Assembly (NCBI RefSeq): GCF_018309085.1 | Contig: NZ_CP070502.1 | Coordinates: forward strand, 2,108,001-2,172,000 | Origin: Sporosarcina sp. Marseille-Q4063 | Lineage (GTDB): Bacteria > Bacillota > Bacilli > Bacillales_A > Planococcaceae | Reading direction: 5' to 3' | DNA length: 64,000 bases | Shown: positions 40,295 to 48,586 of the stretch, in pieces | Position numbering within the stretch: the first letter of the stretch is position 1 | How the letters are laid out: each line of letters starts with the position of its first letter | Position numbers and translations under genes: made by a program | Notes under the pieces: model-generated | Seen by the model: only the letters and a program-made list of their open reading frames with translations | What the model was told of the DNA's origin: nothing | Databases searched by the model: none

Positions 40295-41479
40295 TTATAA
40301 AAATCCAACAAAAATGCCAGCGAGAACGACAGAAACTATTGTGACGCTGATAAAACCGCCGACCAGCATCGGTGGAAGCATATGACTCGTCAATACTTCA
40401 CGTTCCTTTTCATCTTCCGTCAAGGAGACAATCACTTCATTCGTAATGATGTAATCTGCTGGGAAGCCATACAATGCAGTCAAAGAAATAGCGAATGCCA
40501 TCTCCTTGCTCACTTTTAGCACTTTACCCATGAAAAATGAAAATATGTACATGCCGAAAACCCCTAACCCGATACATACAACAAGCGGGTACAGAATATC
40601 CATCATCATTTCCGGAGTAGCAACTTTCAAACCGTCGAAAACAAAGAGCATTAGCGCAAGAATCGCAAATCCGAATCCATTTGCCTTTTGCAACACTTGA
40701 CGCTCCAAAAACCCGATACTCGTTGCAATGACGCCGAATAATAAACAAAGAACATACGGACTGATTGTAAAGAGCGGCGCAACCAACTCCGACGTTAGGT
40801 ATGCAAGGTAGCCTACAATGGCCAGTCTAAAAAACTTAAAGTAATCAGTATTATATTTCGAGGGCATTTTGCTAAATAACTTGAGTTCGTGTTGTTCTGG
40901 ACCGCCGTTCTTACTTTCCGACTTCTCCGCCAACTCCCCATTTCGAAACTTACCAAGAAGCATTTTACCTTCTTTCTTTAACACAAATGAAGTCAATGGG
41001 TATCCTGCAAATCCCTGCATCACGTATATAACAATCGCAAATACCGACAACATCGTAAGTCCGGCACCTGCTGCGCCTTCTGACATAATTAACGCTGATA
41101 CGATACCACCGACGAGAGGCGGAATCGCAACAAGAACTGTTTGCACATCAAACAACAACGTACCGATTCCAAACAATATGACAACAATCCCTAAAATTCC
41201 TGCCAGGGAAATTAATATTGTTTTCCACTGCCTCATCAATTCTTGAACAGACAATAATGTACCCATATTCGTAATCAGCAAGTAGATTAACATTGTTGCA
41301 ACAACCGGTGGTACACCTGCAAGCGCGACAATATCTTGCGGGAAAAAAGTCCAATAACCAAGCAAAAATAGGACTGCACTGATAAACACGGAAGGGATCC
41401 AAGCTTTTGTGCGAACTGCGACAAGATCTCCGATGAATAAAATAGCTACGACAAGCACTAAAGCGAGCATTTGCGACAC
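40295..41479 (-). CDS. Predicted multi-pass permease of the amidohydrolase operon
   Basis: The 394-residue protein has about ten predicted transmembrane helices with a short cytoplasmic loop near 180-210 that is rich in charge. It may belong near sodium/glutamate-type symporters, but I cannot name the family with confidence. First gene of the operon with two M20 hydrolases, so it probably imports their substrate. GTG 41479 follows AAAGAGGG. Confidence 0.82.
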   Translation of the reverse strand: MSQMLALVLVVAILFIGDLVAVRTKAWIPSVFISAVLFLLGYWTFFPQDIVALAGVPPVVATMLIYLLITNMGTLLSVQELMRQWKTILISLAGILGIVVILFGIGTLLFDVQTVLVAIPPLVGGIVSALIMSEGAAGAGLTMLSVFAIVIYVMQGFAGYPLTSFVLKKEGKMLLGKFRNGELAEKSESKNGGPEQHELKLFSKMPSKYNTDYFKFFRLAIVGYLAYLTSELVAPLFTISPYVLCLLFGVIATSIGFLERQVLQKANGFGFAILALMLFVFDGLKVATPEMMMDILYPLVVCIGLGVFGMYIFSFFMGKVLKVSKEMAFAISLTALYGFPADYIITNEVIVSLTEDEKEREVLTSHMLPPMLVGGFISVTIVSVVLAGIFVGFL

Positions 41480-41595
41480 TAAAATCCCTCTTTTCTAATA
41501 ATAATGAATTAACTTACACTATCACAAAAGTTTGTGAAATAAAAGTGTATCTTTTTACCATTATCAAAAACTTCTTTTTATTGAGAGATTTACAC

Positions 41596-41628
41596 TTTGT
41601 TCATATCCCTTTAATAATTTGTTCATAT
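41596..41628 (+). promoter_or_regulatory. Direct-repeat operator upstream of htrA
   Basis: TTTGTTCATAT occurs at 41596-41606 and again at 41618-41628, 22 bp apart, about 50 bp before the htrA start. The same box occurs at the prsA promoter. Tandem direct repeats spaced by whole helical turns are typical of OmpR-type response regulators, so the regulator at 43157-43858 is the obvious candidate. A TATATA stretch at about 41643 may be the -10. Confidence 0.65.
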
Positions 41629-41675
41629 TTTCCATGTAATCTATATATAACAAGAAAATACGAGGAGGAATTAAT

Positions 41676-42839
41676 TTGGAAACAGAAAAGAGAAATAGTC
41701 CTTGGAAACGGTTTTTATCCACTGTAGGCGCTGGTGTCATTGGTTCTGTGTTGACACTCGGAGTTGTTTTCAACACGGATTTAGTGCCAGCAACATCACA
41801 AAATACCGCTGGGGTTCAAGCGGACAACACCCCTTCCTATAACATCGAACAAGCATCGGCAAAAAATGCCCCCCTTTCACTTTCAGATATGGTTGAACAA
41901 TCATCAAATGCGATTGTCGGTGTCGTGAAGTATCAAAGCAACGGAAATCGTTTTGCGCAAAACGTTGAAGATGTTGAAAGCGGCACGGGATCCGGCGTTA
42001 TTTATAAAGTAGACGGGAACGATGCTTACGTCGTTACGAATAATCACGTCATTGCAGATGCGCAGAAAATTGAAGTATCCCTTGAGAGCGGAGAAACGAC
42101 GACCGCTGAACTTATCGGGCAAGACGCGCTCAGCGATTTAGCCGTTTTGAAAATCGATGCGAAATACGCGAAAAGCGTCCTTGAATTTGGTGATTCCGAC
42201 AAGCTTCGAGCCGGAGATCCAGTCGTCGCGATTGGAAACCCGCTTGGTCTCGAGTTTTCTAGAACGGTTACACAAGGAATTGTCAGTGCCGTCGACCGAA
42301 CGATAAATGTGGAAACAGCGGCTGGCGCTTGGGAATTAAACGTTATCCAAACCGACGCAGCCATTAACCCTGGAAACTCCGGCGGCGCATTATTGAACGC
42401 GGCTGGCGAACTGATCGGCATTAACAGCTTGAAAATCGCGCAAGGCGGCGTTGAAGGACTCGGATTCGCCATTCCGAGTAATGAAGTCGGTCCGATTGTC
42501 GATGAAATCGTTAAAAACGGAAGTGTTGAACGACCGTATATCGGTGTCGGCCTTGCCAATCTCAACGAGGTTCGCGCGGAGTACGTGCAACATCTTCCAG
42601 AATCTGTCGAAGGCGGCGCCATGATTGTCAGCGTCGACCCTGAATCAGCGGCCGGAAAAGCCGGTATCAAAGAACAAGATATTATTACCGAGATCAACGG
42701 CACAGCCGTGAAAAACTCCACTGAATTACGCAAGTATCTTTATTCGGAACTGAAAGTCGGCGACAAAGCCTCTTTCACCATCTACCGCGGAGCCGACAAA
42801 ATAACGATTGACCTTACTTTAACGAGCAATAGTAAATAA
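41676..42839 (+). CDS. htrA: HtrA-family membrane-anchored serine protease (S1C, PDZ)
   Basis: Extracytoplasmic quality-control protease. The 387-residue protein has an N-terminal membrane anchor (about 17-33), a trypsin-like domain with His (TNNHVI, about 121), Asp (SDLAVLK, about 151) and Ser (NPGNSGGA, about 233), and one PDZ domain (about 290-380). TTG start 41676 follows AGGAGGAATTAAT. It neighbours a two-component system, as htrB does with cssRS in B. subtilis. Which of the B. subtilis paralogues it matches is not resolved. Confidence 0.95.
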   Translation: METEKRNSPWKRFLSTVGAGVIGSVLTLGVVFNTDLVPATSQNTAGVQADNTPSYNIEQASAKNAPLSLSDMVEQSSNAIVGVVKYQSNGNRFAQNVEDVESGTGSGVIYKVDGNDAYVVTNNHVIADAQKIEVSLESGETTTAELIGQDALSDLAVLKIDAKYAKSVLEFGDSDKLRAGDPVVAIGNPLGLEFSRTVTQGIVSAVDRTINVETAAGAWELNVIQTDAAINPGNSGGALLNAAGELIGINSLKIAQGGVEGLGFAIPSNEVGPIVDEIVKNGSVERPYIGVGLANLNEVRAEYVQHLPESVEGGAMIVSVDPESAAGKAGIKEQDIITEINGTAVKNSTELRKYLYSELKVGDKASFTIYRGADKITIDLTLTSNSK

Positions 42840-42852
42840 AAATCTGAACTTT

Positions 42853-42897
42853 ACCGAGTACTTGAATGATTAATTGTTCAAGTACTCGGTTTTTTCT
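42853..42897 (+). terminator. Terminator of htrA
   Basis: ACCGAGTACTTGAA and TTCAAGTACTCGGT form a 14-bp stem followed by TTTTTT. Confidence 0.92.
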
Positions 42898-42940
42898 TTG
42901 ATTGAGTTGATTTCCGTCTCGGATATGCAAACTGTGGAGC

Positions 42941-43033
42941 TCGCTTGCACCTGATGTGGTTTTGCTTGCACTCTAGGGTAGTTTGCTTGCACTTGGTAGA
43001 TGTTTGCTTGCACTCAAATCATTTTGCTTGCAA
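42941..43033 (+). repeat. Five phased copies of TTTGCTTGCAC
   Basis: The core GCTTGCAC (last copy GCTTGCAA) starts at 42943, 42964, 42985, 43006 and 43026, so the spacing is 21, 21, 21 and 20 bp; the linkers share no sequence. The repeat lies between the htrA terminator and the response-regulator start and takes up much of this 317-bp gap. It could be a regulator-binding array or a relic of a satellite like those elsewhere in the window. Confidence 0.9.
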
Positions 43034-43156
43034 CTCGTGACCTTTGACGCACTCGAAACACCGCACGAGTTTCAAGACAAGGGGTTTCTAGTTGCTTATT
43101 TCTCGTTTTCACTTTAATTTTAGAATAATGACAACTTGGGAAGGAGGCGCCGTTTG

Positions 43157-43858
43157 TTGAAAATTTTAGTAATTGAGGACAATGAAAGTGTCTCCTCGAT
43201 GATTGAATTGTTTTTCTCGAAAGAAGGAATTGAAGGCGAATTCGTTAAAGACGGTCTTGAGGGCTTGAAACGGGCACGTGCAGGCGGTTGGGATTGCCTC
43301 ATCATCGACTGGATGTTGCCCGGAATGGAAGGCATTATGATTTGCCGGAAATTACGCGCAGAAAATTATTCCGGCCCGATCATCATGCTCACCGCAAAAG
43401 ACAGCGAATCCGACCAAGTGCTAGGCCTGGAAATGGGCGCGGATGATTATGTAACAAAACCATTCAGCCCATTAACATTAATGGCTCGAATAAAAGCCGT
43501 CACAAGGAGATACTCGACACATACAGCTGAACCAGAACAATCAGGAATCATCAAAACCGCTCATTTTATTATTAATCAAAACACGCGGGAAGTATTACTC
43601 GACGGAAAACCCGTCCAAAACTTAACGCCAAAAGAATTCGATCTGTTACTGCATTTCGTGCAACATCCAAAACAAGTATTTTCACGCGAACAACTATTAG
43701 AACGCGTTTGGGGTTTCGACTTTTACGGAGATGATCGAACGGTGGACGTCCACATTAAACGTTTGCGAACAAAAATCGCGACTGATACGCAGCCGTTTTT
43801 CCATACGGTTTGGGGCGTCGGGTATCGTTTCGATGAAACCGTTGGTGATTCCACTTGA
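43157..43858 (+). CDS. OmpR-family response regulator (CssR-like by context)
   Basis: The 233-residue protein has a receiver domain (MKILVIEDNESVSS; phospho-acceptor Asp in LIIDWMLPGMEG, near 51; TAKDS; Lys in YVTKPFSP) and an OmpR winged helix (about 135-228, NLTPKEFDLLLHF and DDRTVDVHIKRLRTKI). Start TTG 43157 lies nine bases after AGGAGG; TTG 43154 is also possible. It overlaps the kinase gene by four bases. Position between htrA and prsA suggests control of secretion stress. Confidence 0.93.
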   Translation: MKILVIEDNESVSSMIELFFSKEGIEGEFVKDGLEGLKRARAGGWDCLIIDWMLPGMEGIMICRKLRAENYSGPIIMLTAKDSESDQVLGLEMGADDYVTKPFSPLTLMARIKAVTRRYSTHTAEPEQSGIIKTAHFIINQNTREVLLDGKPVQNLTPKEFDLLLHFVQHPKQVFSREQLLERVWGFDFYGDDRTVDVHIKRLRTKIATDTQPFFHTVWGVGYRFDETVGDST

Positions 43859-45258
43859 GGATTAAATACTTATACCAACAACTTGCCAGTCACTTAAGCG
43901 TGATTATTGTCGCTTTCCTGATTTTAAGTTTAGTGTTTTCCCAGTACGTCGAGAAATTCGTTTACGACTCGAAAACTGAAGAACTCGTGACCTACGGGCA
44001 AAACATTTTGGCAGATACCGAAAGAAACCAACTTAATTCGAGCAGTATTTTAAAATCCTATGGACATATTCTCGATGGCCGAGATATTCAGTACAGCCTT
44101 TTCAATGAAAACTCGGTCATCACGTATTCAACCGGACAAAAAACGCCGCTCATTGAATTGCGGGATGAAGAATGGCAAGACATCAAAAATGGCAATATCA
44201 TCACCGTTAAACAAGACTTCAACCGTTTTGATGAAGCCGTCACTTTTGTCTTGCTACCGTATTTTCATAACGACCGATTCATCGGCGGGATCCTGCTCAC
44301 CTCTCCCATTAAAGGATCGCGTCAAGTCGTCTCGCAAATGAATACCTTTTTACTCTACACAACCGCCATTGCGCTCGTGTTTTCATTATTATTGAGTTGG
44401 ATTCTATCCACCTTTCATGTCCGACGCATTAAACGACTTCAAGAAGCAACATCGCTTGTTTCAGGCGGGGATTATTCCGTACGCATTCCTTCCTCCAACT
44501 TCGATGAAATCAGCGAACTGGCGGGCGATTTCAATAGCATGGTGGAGAAACTGAATGACTCTATGGAAGAGATTAAAACATTGGAAAATCGGCGACGCCA
44601 ATTCATGGCAGACGTCTCCCACGAATTAAGAACGCCGCTCACCACAATTCGCGGCATTATCGAGGGCATGAGCAACAACATGATTTCCGAAGAGGAAAAA
44701 GCAAAAGGACTAGGACTTGCCAGCAATGAAACACGACGTCTCATCCGCCTAGTCAATGAAAACTTGGATTACGAAAAAATTCGATCGAACCAAATCGAGC
44801 TGCATAAACAAGATATTCATCTCATCGAGTTATTTGAAATCATTAAAGATCAACTCGGCGATATGGCTGCTGAAAGGGACAATGAAATCGTTATTTCTGC
44901 AGAATCCGATGTGATTTTGCATGCGGATTATGACCGTTTGACGCAGATTTTGATTAACATCACCAAAAACAGCATTCAATTTACTGAGAACGGCGTTATA
45001 TCTTTACGTGGATTTGAGCAAAATGAACATGTCATGATTGAAATTTCCGATACGGGCGTCGGCATCGATCCAGCTGATATTGAAAAAATATGGAGCCGCT
45101 TTTACAAGGCGATTTTATCGAGAACGACGAACCCTTATGGAGAATTCGGCCTGGGGTTATCCATTGTCAAACAACTCGTAATGATGCATAATGGAACAAT
45201 TGATGTTGCAAGTGACCAAGGAAAAGGAACAAAATTTACAATTACTTTGCCGAAATAG
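43855..45258 (+). CDS. Sensor histidine kinase (CssS-like by context)
   Basis: The 467-residue protein has two transmembrane helices (about 13-33 and 162-184) flanking an extracytoplasmic sensor of about 125 residues. A HAMP region (about 185-235), HisKA with SHELRTPLTTIRG (phospho-His near 256) and HATPase with NITKNSIQF, DTGVGIDP and GEFGLGLSIVKQL follow. TTG start 43855 overlaps the regulator stop. The ligand is inferred to be misfolded secreted protein because of the htrA and prsA neighbours. Confidence 0.93.
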   Translation: MRIKYLYQQLASHLSVIIVAFLILSLVFSQYVEKFVYDSKTEELVTYGQNILADTERNQLNSSSILKSYGHILDGRDIQYSLFNENSVITYSTGQKTPLIELRDEEWQDIKNGNIITVKQDFNRFDEAVTFVLLPYFHNDRFIGGILLTSPIKGSRQVVSQMNTFLLYTTAIALVFSLLLSWILSTFHVRRIKRLQEATSLVSGGDYSVRIPSSNFDEISELAGDFNSMVEKLNDSMEEIKTLENRRRQFMADVSHELRTPLTTIRGIIEGMSNNMISEEEKAKGLGLASNETRRLIRLVNENLDYEKIRSNQIELHKQDIHLIELFEIIKDQLGDMAAERDNEIVISAESDVILHADYDRLTQILINITKNSIQFTENGVISLRGFEQNEHVMIEISDTGVGIDPADIEKIWSRFYKAILSRTTNPYGEFGLGLSIVKQLVMMHNGTIDVASDQGKGTKFTITLPK

Positions 45259-45304
45259 GGTATACTACTAATTAGCATTCGGAAGTTTTCATCACCAAAT
45301 TCTA

Positions 45305-45326
45305 TTTGTTAATAGTTTGTTCATAT
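45305..45326 (+). promoter_or_regulatory. Direct-repeat operator upstream of prsA
   Basis: TTTGTTAATAG (45305-45315) and TTTGTTCATAT (45316-45326) are adjacent 11-bp repeats followed by TTTCGCATGTACAAT, which parallels the htrA promoter (TTTTCCATGTAAT). TACAAT may be the -10. Confidence 0.65.
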
Positions 45327-45373
45327 TTCGCATGTACAATCGAAGTAAATCTAACATTTATGGGGGAGAAATA

Positions 45374-46258
45374 ATGCGCAAGAAGTTCATGAAATCACTG
45401 CTACTCACTGGTTTGCTAGCAATCGCATTCGTTATCGCGGGTTGTTCAAATGATGGTGAAAAAGTAGCAACAGTCGACGGTCAAAAAATTACAAAAGATG
45501 AGTTATACAATGCAATGGTAAAAACGGGTGGTCAAGAAGCCCTTTCAGTATTAATCGACGGCAAATTAATCGATCTTGAAGTAAAAGATAAAAAAATTAA
45601 AGTATCCGACAAGGAAGTCGAAGATGAGTTTGCAACCTTCGTTGAACAAACTGGCGGCGAAGAAGCATTCAAATCCGCTCTTGAACAAAGTGGAATGAGC
45701 GAAAAAGAATTCAAAGAAAATATTGTTGAATACTTATCACTTCGTAAATTACTAGAACCACGCATTGAAATTACTGATGAAGAAATCGAAGCTTATTACG
45801 AAGAACACAAAGAGCAATTGGGCCAACCTGAACAAGTAGAAGCAAGCCATATTCTTGTTGAAGATGAAAAAACAGCAAAAGAAGTCGAACAAAAGCTTAA
45901 AGACGGCGGAGACTTCGCGAAACTTGCCGAAGAGTATTCACAAGATCCATCCAATGCAACGAACGCGGGCGAACTAGGATTTTTCGGAAAAGGTAAAATG
46001 GTTCCGGAATTCGAAGAAGTTGCATTCGCAATGGAAGTTGATGAAATCAGCGGTCCTGTAGAAACGAGTCACGGTTTCCACATTATCCACGTCACGGATA
46101 AAAAAGAAGCAAAAGAAGCTTCACTTGAAGATTCAAAAGAGCAAATTAAAGACGCTATTTTCGAGGAAAAAATGAACACAGAATACGAAGCCTTAATGGG
46201 CGAATTGAAAGAGAAGTACAAAGTTGAAAATACTTTGACTGAAAAAGAAGGAAAATAA
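45374..46258 (+). CDS. prsA: Foldase lipoprotein PrsA (parvulin peptidyl-prolyl isomerase)
   Basis: Lipid-anchored foldase that helps exported proteins fold outside the membrane. The 294-residue precursor has a lipoprotein signal ending AFVIAGCS (Cys near residue 23), an N-terminal chaperone domain and a parvulin domain (about 155-245, EASHILVEDE, GELGFFGKGKMVPEFE, SHGFHIIHV). ATG 45374 follows GGGGGAG; the frame from 45317 is too long. It has a strong terminator. Confidence 0.96.
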   Translation: MRKKFMKSLLLTGLLAIAFVIAGCSNDGEKVATVDGQKITKDELYNAMVKTGGQEALSVLIDGKLIDLEVKDKKIKVSDKEVEDEFATFVEQTGGEEAFKSALEQSGMSEKEFKENIVEYLSLRKLLEPRIEITDEEIEAYYEEHKEQLGQPEQVEASHILVEDEKTAKEVEQKLKDGGDFAKLAEEYSQDPSNATNAGELGFFGKGKMVPEFEEVAFAMEVDEISGPVETSHGFHIIHVTDKKEAKEASLEDSKEQIKDAIFEEKMNTEYEALMGELKEKYKVENTLTEKEGK

Positions 46259-46269
46259 GTCAGCGTTTA

Positions 46270-46300
46270 AAGGAAAAGCTTTCGGGCTTTTCCTTTTTTT
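46270..46300 (+). terminator. Terminator of prsA
   Basis: AGGAAAAGC and GCTTTTCCT pair and are followed by a T-tract, directly after the prsA stop. Confidence 0.9.
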
Positions 46301-46335
46301 ATTGGGGAATTAGCCTGTAATATAATGGGTTCAGA

Positions 46336-46644
46336 GTTTATTACCGTTGCTCTATGGTTTATTCCCGTAACGACGCTCGTTCATCCAGTATCGCCCGGGT
46401 TTGCTCCCGTAACTCAATCGTTTATTCCCGCAACAGGATCCAGCGCGATTTTATTCCCGTAACGACACTCGTTATTCCCGTATCGTCCGGGTTTGCTCCC
46501 GTAACTCAATCGTTTATTCCCGCAACAGGATCCAGCGCGATTTTATTCCCGTAACGACGCTCGTTATTCCCGTATCGCCCGGGTTTGCTCCCGTAACTCA
46601 ATCGCTTATTCCCGCAACGGGATTACGCGGTTATTTATTACCGG
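46336..46644 (-). repeat. 92-bp satellite array 3 (three units, minus orientation)
   Basis: Read on the minus strand, units start at 46618, 46526 and 46434, exactly 92 bp apart. Words GTTGCGGGAATAAA, GTTACGGGAGCAAA, GATACGGGAATAAC and GTTACGGGAATAAA lie 21, 21, 21 and 29 bp apart, the same design as arrays 1 and 2 but with other linkers (CGATTGA, CCCGGAC). Decayed words (GCAACGGTAATAAA) flank both ends. The array sits between the converging prsA and HAAS genes and fills most of the 397-bp gap. Confidence 0.93.
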
Positions 46645-46655
46645 GATTCGACACG

Positions 46656-47426
46656 TTATGATCGTTGCGCAAATTTCGATTCCCTCTTTTTCAGAACCAA
46701 TAGATGCACAGCGAACATCACAGTTATAAGCCCCATCGAAACAATCCAACTCACGATTATTTTCGCCTCATCATTAATCGATGTAAAATTGAACGCTATC
46801 TGCGGCGCGAACAGTAAAACGGGAACCACAATGGCTATCCACTGATTTAACCAAACGGCCCCAACAACAAATATTAATGCACAAATAATCGCTATGACAA
46901 TATTCATCTTCGGCGACGCTACATACAATGGTTCGATAAAAAACGTGCTTGAAAGAGCCACTACGATAAACAATAGCATGACAAACGTGACTGCGAAAAA
47001 TGCCGTAAAAAATAATTTCTTACCGGTCCACTCCTTTTTCGCCATATTTCTAAACAATGCCCAGTAAATAATTAGCGATACCATCCCCACAGCCGGCACC
47101 CCGATTAGCTGGATGATATTCACTTCAAATGCACCGTTTATCGCACTGCCCATCACCGAATACGCCACAATAATTAGCCCAATAAACGGAACACACTTCA
47201 ACCAAGCCGCATAATCATTCGTCATCTCTTTCTCCAACGACTCCATGTACGCTACCGGCGATCCTGCCGTAATACTCTCAACACTTTTCCCGCGACTTTC
47301 AAGTTCCGCAAGATGATCTTCCAGCTCCCCCGTAACCTCGACAATTTCCTGTTCATTTTTCCCCGATGTGAACAAATACAGCCGAACGTTTTTGACAAAC
47401 TCATCACTTCTCTTTGATAGCTTCAT
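46656..47426 (-). CDS. HAAS-type multi-pass membrane protein paired with PadR
   Basis: The 256-residue protein has an N-terminal soluble helical region (about 1-75, with ELEDHLAELESRGKS, typical of HAAS/DUF1700-like domains) and six predicted transmembrane helices. It overlaps the PadR gene by 23 bases; such pairs commonly sense membrane or antibiotic stress in Firmicutes, but the role here is unknown. Confidence 0.8.
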   Translation of the reverse strand: MKLSKRSDEFVKNVRLYLFTSGKNEQEIVEVTGELEDHLAELESRGKSVESITAGSPVAYMESLEKEMTNDYAAWLKCVPFIGLIIVAYSVMGSAINGAFEVNIIQLIGVPAVGMVSLIIYWALFRNMAKKEWTGKKLFFTAFFAVTFVMLLFIVVALSSTFFIEPLYVASPKMNIVIAIICALIFVVGAVWLNQWIAIVVPVLLFAPQIAFNFTSINDEAKIIVSWIVSMGLITVMFAVHLLVLKKRESKFAQRS

Positions 47427-47757
47427 GATGCTCCCCCTCCCTTTCCATCAGCAAATCAACGCCTGTTGAAAGCTCTTTCCAACGGGCTTTAAAACTTTCG
47501 AGCTCTGTTCTTCCTTCTGGAGTCAGCGAATAATACTTCCGTCTCGGTCCGTTCGGAGATGGACGCATCGCGGTCGATACGAACCCTTCTTTTTGCATCC
47601 GCAGAAGCACGGGATAGATGCTTCCCTCACTGACCATCGTTAATCCGAATGTCCCCAATCGCTCAATCATTTCGTACCCATACGTTTCCCCTTTGCTGAT
47701 GACTGCAAGAAGGCAGCCTTCTAAAACTCCTTTTAACATCTGACTTGATGAAGCCAT
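47404..47757 (-). CDS. PadR-family transcriptional regulator
   Basis: The 117-residue protein has the PadR winged helix (MLKGVLEGCLLAVISKGETYGYEM, then VSEGSIYPVLLRMQKEGFVST and the GPRRKYYSLTPEGR wing). ATG 47757 follows GGAGGTGGAACTGG; the frame to 47805 is too long. It probably represses itself through the upstream palindrome and controls the membrane partner. Confidence 0.92.
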   Translation of the reverse strand: MASSSQMLKGVLEGCLLAVISKGETYGYEMIERLGTFGLTMVSEGSIYPVLLRMQKEGFVSTAMRPSPNGPRRKYYSLTPEGRTELESFKARWKELSTGVDLLMEREGEHHEAIKEK

Positions 47758-47777
47758 CCAGTTCCACCTCCACATCG

Positions 47778-47841
47778 CTATCTTGTAATACATACTAGCA
47801 GGCATAAATAAATATGTCTACTAGTTTGTATAACAAGATAG
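47778..47841 (-). promoter_or_regulatory. PadR operator palindrome with internal promoter
   Basis: Arms 47778-47798 and 47821-47841 are 21-bp imperfect inverted repeats (CTATCTTGTAATACATACTA versus CTATCTTGTTATACAAACTA), separated by 22 bp. On the minus strand TAGACA, 17 bp, TAGTAT fall inside the dyad and are a plausible promoter, so a dimer bound to both arms would enclose it. Confidence 0.75.
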
Positions 47842-47846
47842 CCAAC

Positions 47847-47879
47847 AAAAAAATCGACTCCAACCAGAGTCGATTTTCT
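47847..47879 (-). terminator. Terminator of wrbA-like gene
   Basis: AATCGACTC and GAGTCGATT pair on the minus strand around TGGTTG and are followed by TTTTT. Confidence 0.88.
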
Positions 47880-47883
47880 ACAA

Positions 47884-48504
47884 TTATGCTTCTAAATGTT
47901 TCAATGCTTTCGCGACTTTCACTGTACGTTTCGCTTGGTGTTGAACCGCTGCTTTAATCGCTGCTTCATCATCGGCCATTTTGCCGTCTTGACCGACAGT
48001 TACACTTGTTCCATATGGATTTCCGCCAGCCGCATAAGCAACCGGATCTGTATATCCTGGTGCTGCTACAATCGCGCCCCAGTGGTACATCGTTGTATAT
48101 AACGAAAGAATCGTTGCTTCTTGTCCTCCGTGTGGATTTTGTGCGGATGACATTGCGCTCACTGCTTTATTCGCAAGCTTGCCTTGTGCCCAAGATCCGC
48201 CTGTCGTATCCAAGAAGTTCTTCATTTGCCCAGGCATATTTCCGAAACGCGTCGGCACGCTAAAAATGATGGCGTCTGCCCACTCAAGATCTGCAGGCGT
48301 CACTTCCGGAACATCTTTCGTTGCTTCAACGTGCGCTTTCCAACCCGCATTTGAATCGATTGCAGCTTGTGGTGCTGTCTCAGGCGCTTTCAATACTCTT
48401 ACTTCTGAACCCGCTTCACTCGCTGCTTCTTCTGCCCACTGTGCAAGTTGATAGTTTGTACCACCCGAACTGTAATAAACGATTGCTGTTTTTAAATTTG
48501 ACAA
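47884..48504 (-). CDS. wrbA: NAD(P)H:quinone oxidoreductase, WrbA family
   Basis: Flavodoxin-like FMN enzyme that reduces quinones by two electrons and so avoids semiquinones. The 206-residue protein has AIVYYSSGGTNYQLAQW (FMN phosphate loop), PTRFGNMPGQMKNFLD and a HGGQEATILSLYTTMYHWG block. I prefer TTG 48504 (LSNLKTAIVYYSS), nine bases after AAGGAG; ATG 48513 abuts it. It follows mhqD, which fits a quinone-stress operon. Confidence 0.9.
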   Translation of the reverse strand: MSNLKTAIVYYSSGGTNYQLAQWAEEAASEAGSEVRVLKAPETAPQAAIDSNAGWKAHVEATKDVPEVTPADLEWADAIIFSVPTRFGNMPGQMKNFLDTTGGSWAQGKLANKAVSAMSSAQNPHGGQEATILSLYTTMYHWGAIVAAPGYTDPVAYAAGGNPYGTSVTVGQDGKMADDEAAIKAAVQHQAKRTVKVAKALKHLEA

Positions 48505-48586
48505 ATCATCCATCTCCTTTGTACTTGTGTTCCCGAATAGTCTATATAAGTAACCCATATTTATTCACCCACCAGAGGAATTTGAT

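Noticed and set aside
42044..42733. A 229-codon minus-strand frame opposite htrA
   Set aside because: The plus-strand protein has the complete protease triad and PDZ domain. The antisense frame has no start site and is Ser/Pro-rich as shadows usually are.
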